A stretch of 39,641 bases of DNA from a virus. The stretch spans positions 1-39,641 of the IMG/VR virus record IMGVR_UViG_3300025000_000229. The stretch is one strand, 5' to 3'. Shown here piece after piece: positions 15,201-21,555 of this stretch. A program made the translations under genes and the position numbers. Each line of letters begins with the position of its first letter. Position 1 is the stretch's first letter. The notes beneath the pieces were generated by a model that worked only from the letters and a program-made list of their open reading frames with translations, was not told the origin of the DNA and made no database searches.

Positions 15201-17627
15201 CACATCCTGGGCAAAGAGGGCTTTCAGGCGATGGGTTCAGGGAAGAAACTCGACCTGACCTACACGAAGAAGAAGTACCTCCGAAAGTCTCTCAAGGAAC
15301 AAGGTCTGACTGAAGAAGAAATCGACCTGTTTATGAGAACGCAGATGGGGGAGATCAAAGATCCTGCCTATCTCTTGGCGAGGGCGTTTTCCATTCCTTC
15401 GAGGGACATGGCAATCATCGACTGGCTGGCGGAAATCGCTACGCATAGCGAATGGGTGTTGCCGAAGTCTCTCATCGAGTGGACTCATTCTGAAAACCCA
15501 GTCAGGAGATCAGGAAGAGTCGAGTACAAGAAGAACGCTGACGGTTCTTTTGACCTGAAGATTCACAAGACGAAGATGGTCGAGACGAAACACACTGTTA
15601 CGTCTTCTGCTCTTGGGAAACTTATCGGCAGCGACAAGATTGCCGACTACATCAAGGCCGGTAAGGGAAAACAGCAGACTCGCAAGGATGACGTAAAGGG
15701 GAAGGTCGTTTACAAACCGACTCCCTGGAAGAAGGTCGGGCATATTCAGTACAAGCTCAATCCTGACGGGACGTTTACCCTGAAGATCAAGGAAAAGGTC
15801 ACGTCTGTTGACGAGTTGAGCGGTGTCAAAGACCTCAAGAGTCTGGTAGGGGAGAAGAAGGCCGATCAGATTCTTAACGACGAAGGGAAGGCGTTGGGGG
15901 GGAGGAAGGTCACTCCGTTCTGGCTGGCTGCGGAAGCGAAGAGAATCAGGGAGATGATCCCGCATCTTCCCGAAGCAGATAGAGCCGAAGCGAAGGAAGT
16001 TGCAGACAGGATGCAGCGGCTTTCCGACGAAGCAGACGTGAGCGGCAAACTCCCTGACGATTACCGACAGATGCCCGACTCTGCGAAGTACGGCGCTCTT
16101 AGAGGCTTGGTAGTTCGGAAGGAGATTTACAGCGACCTGGTAGGCAATATCAACATCTCCATCGGTGAAAAGTCTCTGCCTGAAGAATGGCTCGGGACGG
16201 GCGGGAAGATCACGAAACTGACCGGCATGTGGAAATGGGCGAAGGTGGCTGCCAATCCTCCGGCACAGGTGAGGAACTTTATCTCCAACCTCGTCCTGCT
16301 CAATCTGTCGGGAATCCCGGTGTATCGTGTGCCGATCAGGATGGCGCAAGCCGTTAAGGAAATCAGGTCAAACGGGAAGCACTGGCAAGTCGCTAAGAAG
16401 TACGGTGTCAAGGAAGCGACCTTCTCGAATACGGAGTTGGCACGAATTGAAACAGCCCTCATGGAGATGGCGAACAGAGACTACGGGTTTACGCGAGGCA
16501 TGAAGAAACTTGCTTCTTCTCTGGCGGCTCTTGATATGAAAGGGGCTAAAGAGGGTGCAAGCGCGGCGTTTAATCCGGTGAAACTTGCCGGGGCGAAGGT
16601 AGTCAATGCAACCGGTGATGTTTATCAGTTTATGGAGGCGATGGGTAAAACGGCAAAGATCATTGACGAGATGGAGAACGGTAAATCTGGTGAAGAGGCG
16701 GCAATGGAAGCGCATAAATGGCTCTTCGACTACTCACTCGTAGCTCCCGGTGTCAAGTATCTCCGCAATGCGCCGATAGGCATCCCCTTTATTACGTTCA
16801 TGTCGAAAGTTTTACCTCGTCTTGTCGAGGTTGCCGTTACAAAGCCCTGGCGCTTCACCCCATATGTAGCTATAGCTTACGGGATGCAAGCGGCTGTAGC
16901 GGGAATGCTGGACGTTGACGACGATGATCTTGACAAGCTGAGAGAAGCGTTGCCGGAATGGATCAGGGAGAAACAGCATGTCTATTTCCTCCCCTATAAA
17001 GACGACGCCGGCAGATGGCAGGTTGTAGACTTGGGCTACTTCTTTCCGTGGACACAATGGACTACGTTTGCCGAAGATGTTGGAGAAGGCGACTTGTGGA
17101 AAGCGATGCGGGGGTCTGGAATCCTGGGCGGTCCTCTTCCTGATTTGATCGTCGCGCTCAAGACCAACGTCGATCCTTTCACGCAACGGCCTATCATCGA
17201 TAAGTACGCTGACCCTGCCGAAAAGGCTGCTCAGATGTTCGGCTACCTCTATCAGATGGCAATGCCTCCCTGGTTGACGCAACGAGGAACGGCGGGAAAA
17301 CTGTATTCTGCTCTGTCTGAAAACGTGGACAAGTTCGGACTGCCGAAAGCGACTGTCAAACAGGCGGGTCTTTCAATGGCTGGCATCAATCTTTCCGGAT
17401 TTGACCCTGCCTTGACGAGAGGACAGAACCTCAAGAGGATGGACTTCGAAATCAGCGAAGTGCAGAGACAGGCAAAGAGTGAATTGCAGAACAAGAATCT
17501 TTCCGACTCTGAACGCGAAGAGATCCGCGAGAAGTTCAAGAAACGCATCCAGAAAATGAACCTCAAGAAAATAAAGTATGCTGCCAACTCGATGCCGAAG
17601 AACGAGTCATTACTACAAAGGAGATGA
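12249..17627 (+). CDS. Giant ejection / polyvalent-type virion protein (1792 residues)
   Basis: The N-terminus repeats LDSLPDE twice, then has hydrophobic glycine-zipper segments (about 35-65, 105-140, 175-190, 295-315). Residues about 360-600 are acidic and low complexity, probably a disordered linker; two small genes are nested here in another frame. A helical globular domain follows (from about 830). Near 1086-1225 is a tandem imperfect duplication with GRVEYKKNADGSFDLKI and GHIQYKLNPDGTFTLKI. From about 1328 (WAKVAANPPAQVRNFISNLV) to 1560 it resembles a large-polyvalent-protein-associated (LPD38-like) region. It probably enters the host with the genome. No lysozyme motif is recognised. 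The frame is uninterrupted. Confidence 0.75.
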   Translation: MGLLDSLPDEKGGMLDSLPDEPVAKVEKPKRSLIGEFGAGIAQGALQLPQMVGGVTKLAGDAIGSEAVSAVGKDAINYWGEKLKPYGAEVPSFTDIEDAGDAAKYVAHGVGALVPTVAASVVSGGIGAGLAKEGVKRAIAKEIVKRELKHEAVDLMAKGAVKETVKKAVTRGAIAGAGAASYGMEAGSIYTDQAEQGIKKPLRAALTAVPAAALDVIPELRILSKIPAFKVLQETPFFKTAEGRNALVRGGKEALKQGGAEGVTEFAQTLIERYGADKEVFSKEGWLEAFNAGILGGIGGGMMGGVAGSVQKPATDTNLLKDEETSDIAKELLRVRNQPVVPSVQTVTEPPAMTVPAYEGPVMDAEAPTPEDLELQSMQRENENYRQQQLMDKQDIPTVEEKPVPQVPSSFKTADGKVTVKTKAVGEGVFQVETTNIDEYGHKKTFVQEMSAEDAVKHIDNVTPPVTRDQYLQVKGVNDEEMSEVQTSNAEGDQSLSEVQNEGSVNDSPETGGMVRPVGEGAQPGGGVSDSAASALPTGEGGGMLPQGSTVETAPSEESKASAEASKTAPKVVIKSLSDLPPGQHEIKGAGTFLVDDKGRVKILRGTKLEAVDPMRRKLAIDKYNGIVLAEKQKANREALKVGKTKQKQLAEEARGIAEDDAPYLRAALQNVKDADFGKISVDGNETEATWSTFGALIPYIRGTGISKADAVKIMSEAVETGKLPPEKNKAERGLVESALKHEKERIEEAENRVETTDERLVQQEIAEERDTVEGGDTSFEFGEEPESSLPLMEGDQSKLFPTPPTFGKKPQGTGTVSETPMLTEMKEREAESKQTSMTLDMLGMQQIYESLTDGVMKEHATTALEKVRNTLDNPGGLGTLGNWKQYLAKRYKTLGTLSSIKDFTHQITKTFGKASENDRKAIFEFLTDKQGDASTISPTLREESIKMKQMIEDIGDKLVAYGLIPQDVMDANRGAYLPTVYLKHILGKEGFQAMGSGKKLDLTYTKKKYLRKSLKEQGLTEEEIDLFMRTQMGEIKDPAYLLARAFSIPSRDMAIIDWLAEIATHSEWVLPKSLIEWTHSENPVRRSGRVEYKKNADGSFDLKIHKTKMVETKHTVTSSALGKLIGSDKIADYIKAGKGKQQTRKDDVKGKVVYKPTPWKKVGHIQYKLNPDGTFTLKIKEKVTSVDELSGVKDLKSLVGEKKADQILNDEGKALGGRKVTPFWLAAEAKRIREMIPHLPEADRAEAKEVADRMQRLSDEADVSGKLPDDYRQMPDSAKYGALRGLVVRKEIYSDLVGNINISIGEKSLPEEWLGTGGKITKLTGMWKWAKVAANPPAQVRNFISNLVLLNLSGIPVYRVPIRMAQAVKEIRSNGKHWQVAKKYGVKEATFSNTELARIETALMEMANRDYGFTRGMKKLASSLAALDMKGAKEGASAAFNPVKLAGAKVVNATGDVYQFMEAMGKTAKIIDEMENGKSGEEAAMEAHKWLFDYSLVAPGVKYLRNAPIGIPFITFMSKVLPRLVEVAVTKPWRFTPYVAIAYGMQAAVAGMLDVDDDDLDKLREALPEWIREKQHVYFLPYKDDAGRWQVVDLGYFFPWTQWTTFAEDVGEGDLWKAMRGSGILGGPLPDLIVALKTNVDPFTQRPIIDKYADPAEKAAQMFGYLYQMAMPPWLTQRGTAGKLYSALSENVDKFGLPKATVKQAGLSMAGINLSGFDPALTRGQNLKRMDFEISEVQRQAKSELQNKNLSDSEREEIREKFKKRIQKMNLKKIKYAANSMPKNESLLQRR
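13681..13764 (+). CDS. 27-residue double-CPKC zinc ribbon nested inside the giant gene
   Basis: In the +1 frame relative to the giant gene, AAAGGAG (13671-13677) precedes tandem ATGs by 3 and 6 bases. The product has KKCPKCKHQ and VCPKCKTKVP: two CPKC knuckles 14 residues apart, the classic four-Cys zinc ribbon of small phage proteins. The chance of a strong ribosome site, a start and a perfect double CxxC in an unused frame is low. The stop TAA directly abuts the next nested ATG. The main frame over this stretch is a Ser/Glu-rich linker. Confidence 0.7.
   Translation: MMKKCPKCKHQMLKATKVCPKCKTKVP
13765..13965 (+). CDS. Small basic phage protein (SEKG-x-NLGG-Y type), nested inside the giant gene
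   Basis: The ATG follows the nested zinc ribbon stop with no gap (TAAATG). The 66 residues begin MIVQKPEGWYVQSEKGRNLG and continue GAYQTAQQAHSRQAKVE, very like the widespread short phage proteins of the form Y-x-V-x-S-x-K-G-K-x-L-G-x-Y-x-[ST]-x-x-x-A-x-x-R-L-x-x-V-E. The last 25 residues are strongly basic (PKKVKQVLKRPKRLPK). Resemblance to a known family in a non-main frame is the best evidence that this is a real overlapping gene or a recently captured one. Function is unknown. Confidence 0.65.
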   Translation: MIVQKPEGWYVQSEKGRNLGGAYQTAQQAHSRQAKVEECCLRDRPSKPRHPKKVKQVLKRPKRLPK

Positions 17628-17630
17628 GCC

Positions 17631-18026
17631 ATGAAAATGTTTCTTGTTGCACTGATTCTGTTGATTGCCGCACCACTTCACGCAACGTCACTGTCGAAGA
17701 TCAGCTTTTCACCGTATTCGTCGCAAAGTTCCGTGACCTGTAACGTCTTTGGTTATGATAAGCTGGTCTTCACCGATGCCAACGGGACGCATCCGATGCA
17801 GGGGGCAACGCTTGACCCTGACTTTACTCGGACGCTGATTCTCGGGACGAAGACGATGCGGAATTATTCTACGACGCTTGGAGGAAAGAAGGTCAGAGGT
17901 GCTACGTTTACCTGTACGGTGACGGGAACGAATACGATGGTCAAGGTGAAGGTCGGAACGAATGGTTCAGTGGCGATTCCGTTGACGCTGGACTCGTACA
18001 ACTTCATCTTGAAAGAGTCTCTATAG
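17631..18026 (+). CDS. Secreted beta-rich protein at the end of the late operon
   Basis: AAAGGAGATGAGCC precedes the ATG. Residues 1-18 (MKMFLVALILLIAAPLHA) form a signal peptide with an LHA cleavage site. The mature 113 residues are Thr/Gly/Val-rich and look like one beta-sandwich (VTCNVFGYDKLVFTDANG ... TCTVTGTNTMVKVKVG), with two Cys that may form a disulfide. It is the last gene before a terminator. A periplasmic role such as exclusion or cell-wall modification is possible but not shown. Confidence 0.75.
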   Translation: MKMFLVALILLIAAPLHATSLSKISFSPYSSQSSVTCNVFGYDKLVFTDANGTHPMQGATLDPDFTRTLILGTKTMRNYSTTLGGKKVRGATFTCTVTGTNTMVKVKVGTNGSVAIPLTLDSYNFILKESL

Positions 18027-18056
18027 TTACTGGCGTTCCCTCCTTCGCCGGGATTG

Positions 18057-18086
18057 GCCGCTCTGAAAAGGGCGGCTCTTTTTATT
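18057..18086 (+). terminator. Rho-independent terminator of the late operon
   Basis: GCCGCTC (18057-18063) pairs with GGGCGGC (18070-18076), one G-T wobble, loop TGAAAA, followed by TCTTTTTATT. It lies 31 bases after the last late gene stop. Confidence 0.85.
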
Positions 18087-18118
18087 AAAAAAGCCCTCGA
18101 TTTCTCAAGGGCTTTTCT
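18087..18118. terminator. Bidirectional terminator between convergent operons
   Basis: AAAAGCCCT (18089-18097) pairs perfectly with AGGGCTTTT (18108-18116), a 9-bp stem with a 10-base loop. A-tract and T-tract flank it on both sides, so it can stop transcripts from either strand: the late plus operon and the early minus operon. Confidence 0.85.
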
Positions 18119-18137
18119 GTTAATGGCCGATAGCGGC

Positions 18138-18182
18138 TTAGTCTCTCAAAACAACATGCAGGTATTCAGTCGGGTCGCGCAT
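18138..18182 (-). CDS. 14-residue micro-ORF with an extended Shine-Dalgarno
   Basis: The last possible gene of the early minus operon encodes MRDPTEYLHVVLRD. On the minus strand it is preceded by AAAGGAGGTGAT, complementary to the whole 16S rRNA tail, 9 bases before the ATG. Such a strong site ahead of a 14-codon frame suggests real translation or a ribosome-binding decoy. No family can be assigned at this length. Confidence 0.4.
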   Translation of the reverse strand: MRDPTEYLHVVLRD

Positions 18183-18203
18183 TGGTCATCACCTCCTTTC
18201 GGT

Positions 18204-18458
18204 TTACTCAGCCAGCGTGAAATCCACGTAGAACTTCTGCCCCGGTCTGAACTTCCCGCAAAGATCGGGGTTGTTCACGGTCAATGTCAGCGAACCAGAC
18301 GGCGTGTAACGAGCAAACGTGTTGTCCTCGCTTTCGCCATTCGGCCCAAAGGGTACGTTCCCGCAAACCGGATATGCCGCCAGTTCTTCACTTGTGGTAT
18401 CGCCATTTACGCCTACGATACGCTTTACTTGTCCTATTTGCATCTTCGCTCTCATCAT
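18204..18458 (-). CDS. Conserved small phage beta-barrel protein
   Basis: AAAAGGAGA precedes the ATG pair. The 84 residues follow a pattern seen widely in phage early regions: KMQIGQVKRIVG ... SEDNTFARYTPSGSLTLTV, then NPDLCGKFRPGQKFYVDFT. The closing GKF-PG-KFYVDF strand pair suggests a small OB- or barrel-like fold. Function is not known for the family as I recall it. It sits downstream of the Hc1-like gene in the early operon. Confidence 0.75.
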   Translation of the reverse strand: MMRAKMQIGQVKRIVGVNGDTTSEELAAYPVCGNVPFGPNGESEDNTFARYTPSGSLTLTVNNPDLCGKFRPGQKFYVDFTLAE

Positions 18459-18474
18459 GCTGGTCGTTCTCCTT

Positions 18475-18648
18475 TTACTTGGATTTCAGCGCCGTCACTT
18501 CATTCCGCGCTTCCTGGGCAAGCGTCTTGACTTTCATCAGGGCGAGTCTCAGCCTGGTCCCTGCCGCGTTATTCTTCTTGTCGTAAAACTTTACAGCGTC
18601 ATCATCTGCGGCGGCGATTGCTTCCTTGAGTTCCTGAAACTTGTTCAT
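18475..18648 (-). CDS. Histone H1-like Hc1 protein
   Basis: The ATG follows AAGGAGGAAGCAC. The 57 residues match the Hc1 family: MNKFQELKEAIAAADDDAVK, then FYDKKNNAAGTRLRLALMKV and KTLAQEARNEVTALKSK. In bacteria and Chlamydia such proteins bind and condense DNA; this one has the helical N-terminal half but not the long basic tail of chlamydial Hc1. A phage copy may organise phage DNA or affect host nucleoid structure; that is inference. Confidence 0.8.
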   Translation of the reverse strand: MNKFQELKEAIAAADDDAVKFYDKKNNAAGTRLRLALMKVKTLAQEARNEVTALKSK

Positions 18649-18674
18649 GTGCTTCCTCCTTGGTTGGTGTGCTG

Positions 18675-18950
18675 TTATTTTTTAGTCTGACTCTTTTGCA
18701 TCCCTTTCGCAAAGGCGCTCCATTGGTCAAGCGTCATCAGGATTGCCTCTTCTCTGGTGAAACCGTGCTGTTCAATGTAGCGCTTGACGCACATGGCTTT
18801 GAGATCCACGTTAGATTGACAGAATCTTTCCATGAAACCGTAGATTTCAGGACCGTAACTTTGTACGGCTTTGATGGTTTGTGAGACTGCCGGCTTAAAT
18901 TCCTCGGCTGACTGTGCGATTTCAAGCAATGCTTCGATGTACTCTTTCAT
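18675..18950 (-). CDS. Early protein of unknown function, helical
   Basis: AAAAGGAGGAAG sits directly before the ATG, and the stop of the upstream gene abuts it (TAGATG). The 91 residues are predicted all-helical: EYIEALLEIAQSAEEFKPAV, SYGPEIYGFMERFCQSN and HGFTREEAILMTLDQWSAFA. The last stretch resembles helical adaptor-like ends of small phage proteins. No family recognised. It is probably co-translated with the 50-residue gene upstream. Confidence 0.75.
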   Translation of the reverse strand: MKEYIEALLEIAQSAEEFKPAVSQTIKAVQSYGPEIYGFMERFCQSNVDLKAMCVKRYIEQHGFTREEAILMTLDQWSAFAKGMQKSQTKK

Positions 18951-19103
18951 CTACTTCCTCCTTTTGGTTGCCTTCTCAAGAGACGCAAGACGTATTGCGT
19001 CGATGACTTCTCTTTGTGGCACGATCAGGTTGGATACTAATTGTGCAACTTGGTCTGAATCTATACCGTATTTGAGCACACACGCGTACACTTTACGGAA
19101 CAA
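18951..19103 (-). CDS. Small early protein, probable TTG start
   Basis: A minus frame of about 50 codons ends one base before the next gene (TAG directly followed by ATG). The product is protein-like: FRKVYACVLKYGIDSDQVAQ, then LVSNLIVPQREVIDAIRLA and a basic tail LEKATKRRK. No ATG exists; TTG at 19103 is the longest choice, with GTG as a shorter alternative, and no clear ribosome site is seen. Real but start-uncertain. Confidence 0.5.
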   Translation of the reverse strand: MFRKVYACVLKYGIDSDQVAQLVSNLIVPQREVIDAIRLASLEKATKRRK

Positions 19104-19131
19104 CAGTTAAAACAATCACTTTTTGTAATGC

Positions 19132-19593
19132 TCATGCCAAGCACGGCCCCTTGATTTCGGATACCGTAATTGTGACCCCTGGGCAATCCGCGTAAATCTT
19201 CTTCACTTCCGGCATCAAGGCTACTTGCGAATCGTCTTTCCAGATGACACCGGTCAATGCGTCCTTGACACAGCGCACGAGTTTATCAAGGTCCGGTTTT
19301 ACGATATGCCATACCGGAGCATCAGGGCGTAACTGTTCACTGTTCTTACCGGCGCGGTAATGCCCTTTGATACGCGGCATGTGGAAGGTGAGCGACAGTT
19401 TAACTGGTCCAAACATCATCGGCATGTTCTGCATCTGAGCGATGGTTCCTATCATCGATGCCCACGGTTTCTGCTTATCACCGTTGGTCTGCGTGACGAT
19501 TGCCCTATGCTTTCCCGATGCCTTGCTTTTGATGACGAAGGCTTTTGCGCTGCCCTTAGCAACCGGGACACCTGGGACGAAGAAAGTAATCAT
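19132..19593 (-). CDS. rusA: RusA-type Holliday junction resolvase
   Basis: RusA cuts four-way DNA junctions made during recombination and replication. The 153-residue length is near the family norm and the signature is clear: FVPGVPVAKGSAKAF at the start, HIVKPDLDKLVRCVKDAL with acidic metal-binding residues D101, D103 and D111, then WKDDSQV (D120/D121). GGAGGAACA precedes the ATG, which overlaps the upstream stop. It works with the RecE-like nuclease and the annealing-protein candidate upstream to debranch phage DNA before packaging. Confidence 0.92.
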   Translation of the reverse strand: MITFFVPGVPVAKGSAKAFVIKSKASGKHRAIVTQTNGDKQKPWASMIGTIAQMQNMPMMFGPVKLSLTFHMPRIKGHYRAGKNSEQLRPDAPVWHIVKPDLDKLVRCVKDALTGVIWKDDSQVALMPEVKKIYADCPGVTITVSEIKGPCLA

Positions 19594-20219
19594 TGTTCCT
19601 CCACTTCAGGCGGGTCAGGCCACTCGCTATCATCTTCTTTGGGAGAAAAGAGATCCCTGACGTTACTGACCGACTGTTCAGCGGCAAAGTTGAAATCAGT
19701 CTGCAACTCTTCAGCGGTCAAGGTCACGGTTTCGACTTCCTCGTAAGTGTCGCAACGGATGATGCGTTTAACACCGTGAGGCACGTCAAACTCAGCGTAG
19801 CACTGCACGTCGCGTTCTTCGCAGCCGGCTTGGACGATTTCGGCAATCTCGACGTAGCTTTTTTCAGTATCATCGATCAGGCGCTTCGAGGCTTTGTCAT
19901 AGGCTTTCTTGTCGAGCTTTGCCTTTGTCCAAATGCTGATGAGGCGGGACATCTCTTCGCCGTTCTCCGACAACTCTTCCTGCGACAGCTTGACAGGGAG
20001 TTTACGGGTGAACGGTTTGGACGTGTTGCCTATTGAGACGGCTTCCGTCGTTTCAGGGATGGAGTTGGAATGATCGGCAAGACCATTGACTTCGTTTGTT
20101 TCGTCTCCTGCGGTAAAGCCGGTAATGGGACTGAAGCATTCAAATTCTCTCCCCTCGCCGCCTTCCTGCGTGCAATCGGACCCCGCTTCTTTGCACGTTT
20201 CCAGTCTTTCACATTGCAT
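19590..20219 (-). CDS. Conserved early phage protein, Cys-containing, unknown function
   Basis: AAAGGAGGTAGCAA precedes the ATG. Residues 1-70 are Cys/Glu/Thr-rich and poorly structured; residues 75-125 (KLSQEELSENGEEMSRLISI) form helices; residues 130-180 (GCEERDVQCYAEFDVPHGVK) are a beta domain with FD-P-GVK-IIR and a TLTAEELQ end. I recognise this as a common phage early protein type that often sits near recombination genes, but its function is not known to me. It overlaps rusA by ATGA and the preceding gene by 11 bases. Confidence 0.7.
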   Translation of the reverse strand: MQCERLETCKEAGSDCTQEGGEGREFECFSPITGFTAGDETNEVNGLADHSNSIPETTEAVSIGNTSKPFTRKLPVKLSQEELSENGEEMSRLISIWTKAKLDKKAYDKASKRLIDDTEKSYVEIAEIVQAGCEERDVQCYAEFDVPHGVKRIIRCDTYEEVETVTLTAEELQTDFNFAAEQSVSNVRDLFSPKEDDSEWPDPPEVEEQ

Positions 20220-20589
20220 TTGCTACCTCCTTTGATTGTGCTGCGAATAACACTGCTTTTCGTAAATGGTCAGGGCATTGAGCAAGTTTGTAATAATGGC
20301 AACTCACGGTGCAGGGTCTTGCTTTGCAGTAAAGTGGCTGCATCAACGGTATCCATCTTGAACAAGCCGGCGAACTCATGCGAATGTCAGTGCCGTAACT
20401 GTTCGTCCAATCTTTTCCGCGTAATTGACATTTCCAATGAACCTTACCTGACCGCATTTCGTTGGAGTGCTTGTGTTTACACGTCTTGCAACACTCTAAC
20501 TTAGGTCCACTGCCGGGACGTGCCGCGTAACCATTCGCCTTGTACTTCACTTTTCTGGTTGGCGCGTTGCCAAAAAGATCGGTGTCCAT
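20209..20589 (-). CDS. Cys-rich conserved phage protein with C-terminal extension
   Basis: The first 80 residues match a frequent phage family: MDTDLFGN, GYAARPGSGP, CCKTCKHK, WKCQLRGKDWTN, GTDIRMSSPACSRW. The Cys set suggests Zn binding. The family normally ends near the ACSRW motif, at 80-90 residues; here 45 more follow (PLYCKARPCTVSCHYYKLAQ) with four extra Cys, and the end runs into the next gene. The ribosome site is weak (TGAGTAACC), and the start lies 3 bases after the upstream stop. Confidence 0.75.
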   Translation of the reverse strand: MDTDLFGNAPTRKVKYKANGYAARPGSGPKLECCKTCKHKHSNEMRSGKVHWKCQLRGKDWTNSYGTDIRMSSPACSRWIPLMQPLYCKARPCTVSCHYYKLAQCPDHLRKAVLFAAQSKEVANAM

Positions 20590-20592
20590 AGG

Positions 20593-21510
20593 TTACTCAA
20601 AAAGACCGCTGGCTTCCTTCTCGGAATCAGTGCCGAACTCAGCTACTTCAGCCTTGCGGATCTCGGCTTCTTCTTCGGGAGAGATGGTGGTTTCGCCGGT
20701 AGGTTTATCCGTAAACCTGTTTTTGATCGCATCTGTGGTTGCGGCATCAGCAGGGTTCTTCACTCCTTCAAACCAGTCCCAAGGGGCGCTCATACCGTCT
20801 TTGAGACTGTTATAAATCTTCCGCATGTTGACGATTTGAGCCGGCGTAATAGCTTCAAGCCGACGCTGGATTTTCTTCTCAATCATTTCCTGCGTGACGT
20901 TGTACGCTGAAAACGCTTCGACAAGTTTCTTGAGTGCGGCAGGGGATGTGTCGGCTTTGGCCTTCAATGTTTCCTCGGTCTGATTGACAATAGCCTCGAC
21001 TATATCTCCGGGGATGACTCCAAGGATACATGCGCGAAGTCTTCTTGCACCTTGATTCGCGACGAGCTCATATATGTCCCTTGTGTCGGTGAGTTTCACG
21101 TTGCCAGTTTTCTTGGAGCGAACGTGCGGGACTTGGAAAACTTTGACTTGCCGCACGTTGGTTTCAACGTCCCAGCAAAATGTTTCGATAGTGCTTTCGT
21201 TATTCTGTTGCGAAAGCTCCCTTACGCCGAATTGCAGATTGCCCCAATTCTGAGCGATAGCTTCAGCGGCTCGGATAGAAGGGCCGGTAATTTCGGTTCC
21301 TCCCCGGCTATACGAATAAAGCGCCTGCTCTGCAAGCCCTTGACGCTGGAACGCTACCAGCATTCTGTCAAGGGCAACCTTCTCGTCTCGCGGAAACTGT
21401 CGTGCGAGGATCATTGCAGCCTGCACTTCAGCAATTGCTCTTTGGCTTTCCGCGACTGCTAACGCGCCTCCCTGTGGTTGTGCTACCATTTCGTTCTTAA
21501 CGTCACTCAT
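20593..21510 (-). CDS. Candidate single-strand annealing recombinase (RecT/Red-beta-like role)
   Basis: AAGGAGAAATACCC precedes the ATG. The core shows ILARQFPRDEKVALDRMLVA, YSYSRGGTEITGPSIRAAE, WGNLQFGVRELSQ, TDTRDIYELVANQGARRLRA and CILGVIPGDIVEAI, a set I associate with phage proteins annotated near recombination genes. A RecE-like exonuclease and RusA flank it, the usual partners of an annealing protein. An acidic Glu-rich tail (ETTISPEEEAEIRKAEVAEF) could bind partners. The recombinase role rests on context and remembered pattern. Confidence 0.65.
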   Translation of the reverse strand: MSDVKNEMVAQPQGGALAVAESQRAIAEVQAAMILARQFPRDEKVALDRMLVAFQRQGLAEQALYSYSRGGTEITGPSIRAAEAIAQNWGNLQFGVRELSQQNNESTIETFCWDVETNVRQVKVFQVPHVRSKKTGNVKLTDTRDIYELVANQGARRLRACILGVIPGDIVEAIVNQTEETLKAKADTSPAALKKLVEAFSAYNVTQEMIEKKIQRRLEAITPAQIVNMRKIYNSLKDGMSAPWDWFEGVKNPADAATTDAIKNRFTDKPTGETTISPEEEAEIRKAEVAEFGTDSEKEASGLFE

Positions 21511-21555
21511 GGGTATTTCTCCTTATGGTAATGCTCAGATTAATGCTTAGAATGC

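Noticed and set aside
15510-16349. 279-codon antisense open frame opposite the giant gene
   Set aside because: Composition is that of a shadow frame and no start signal is present.
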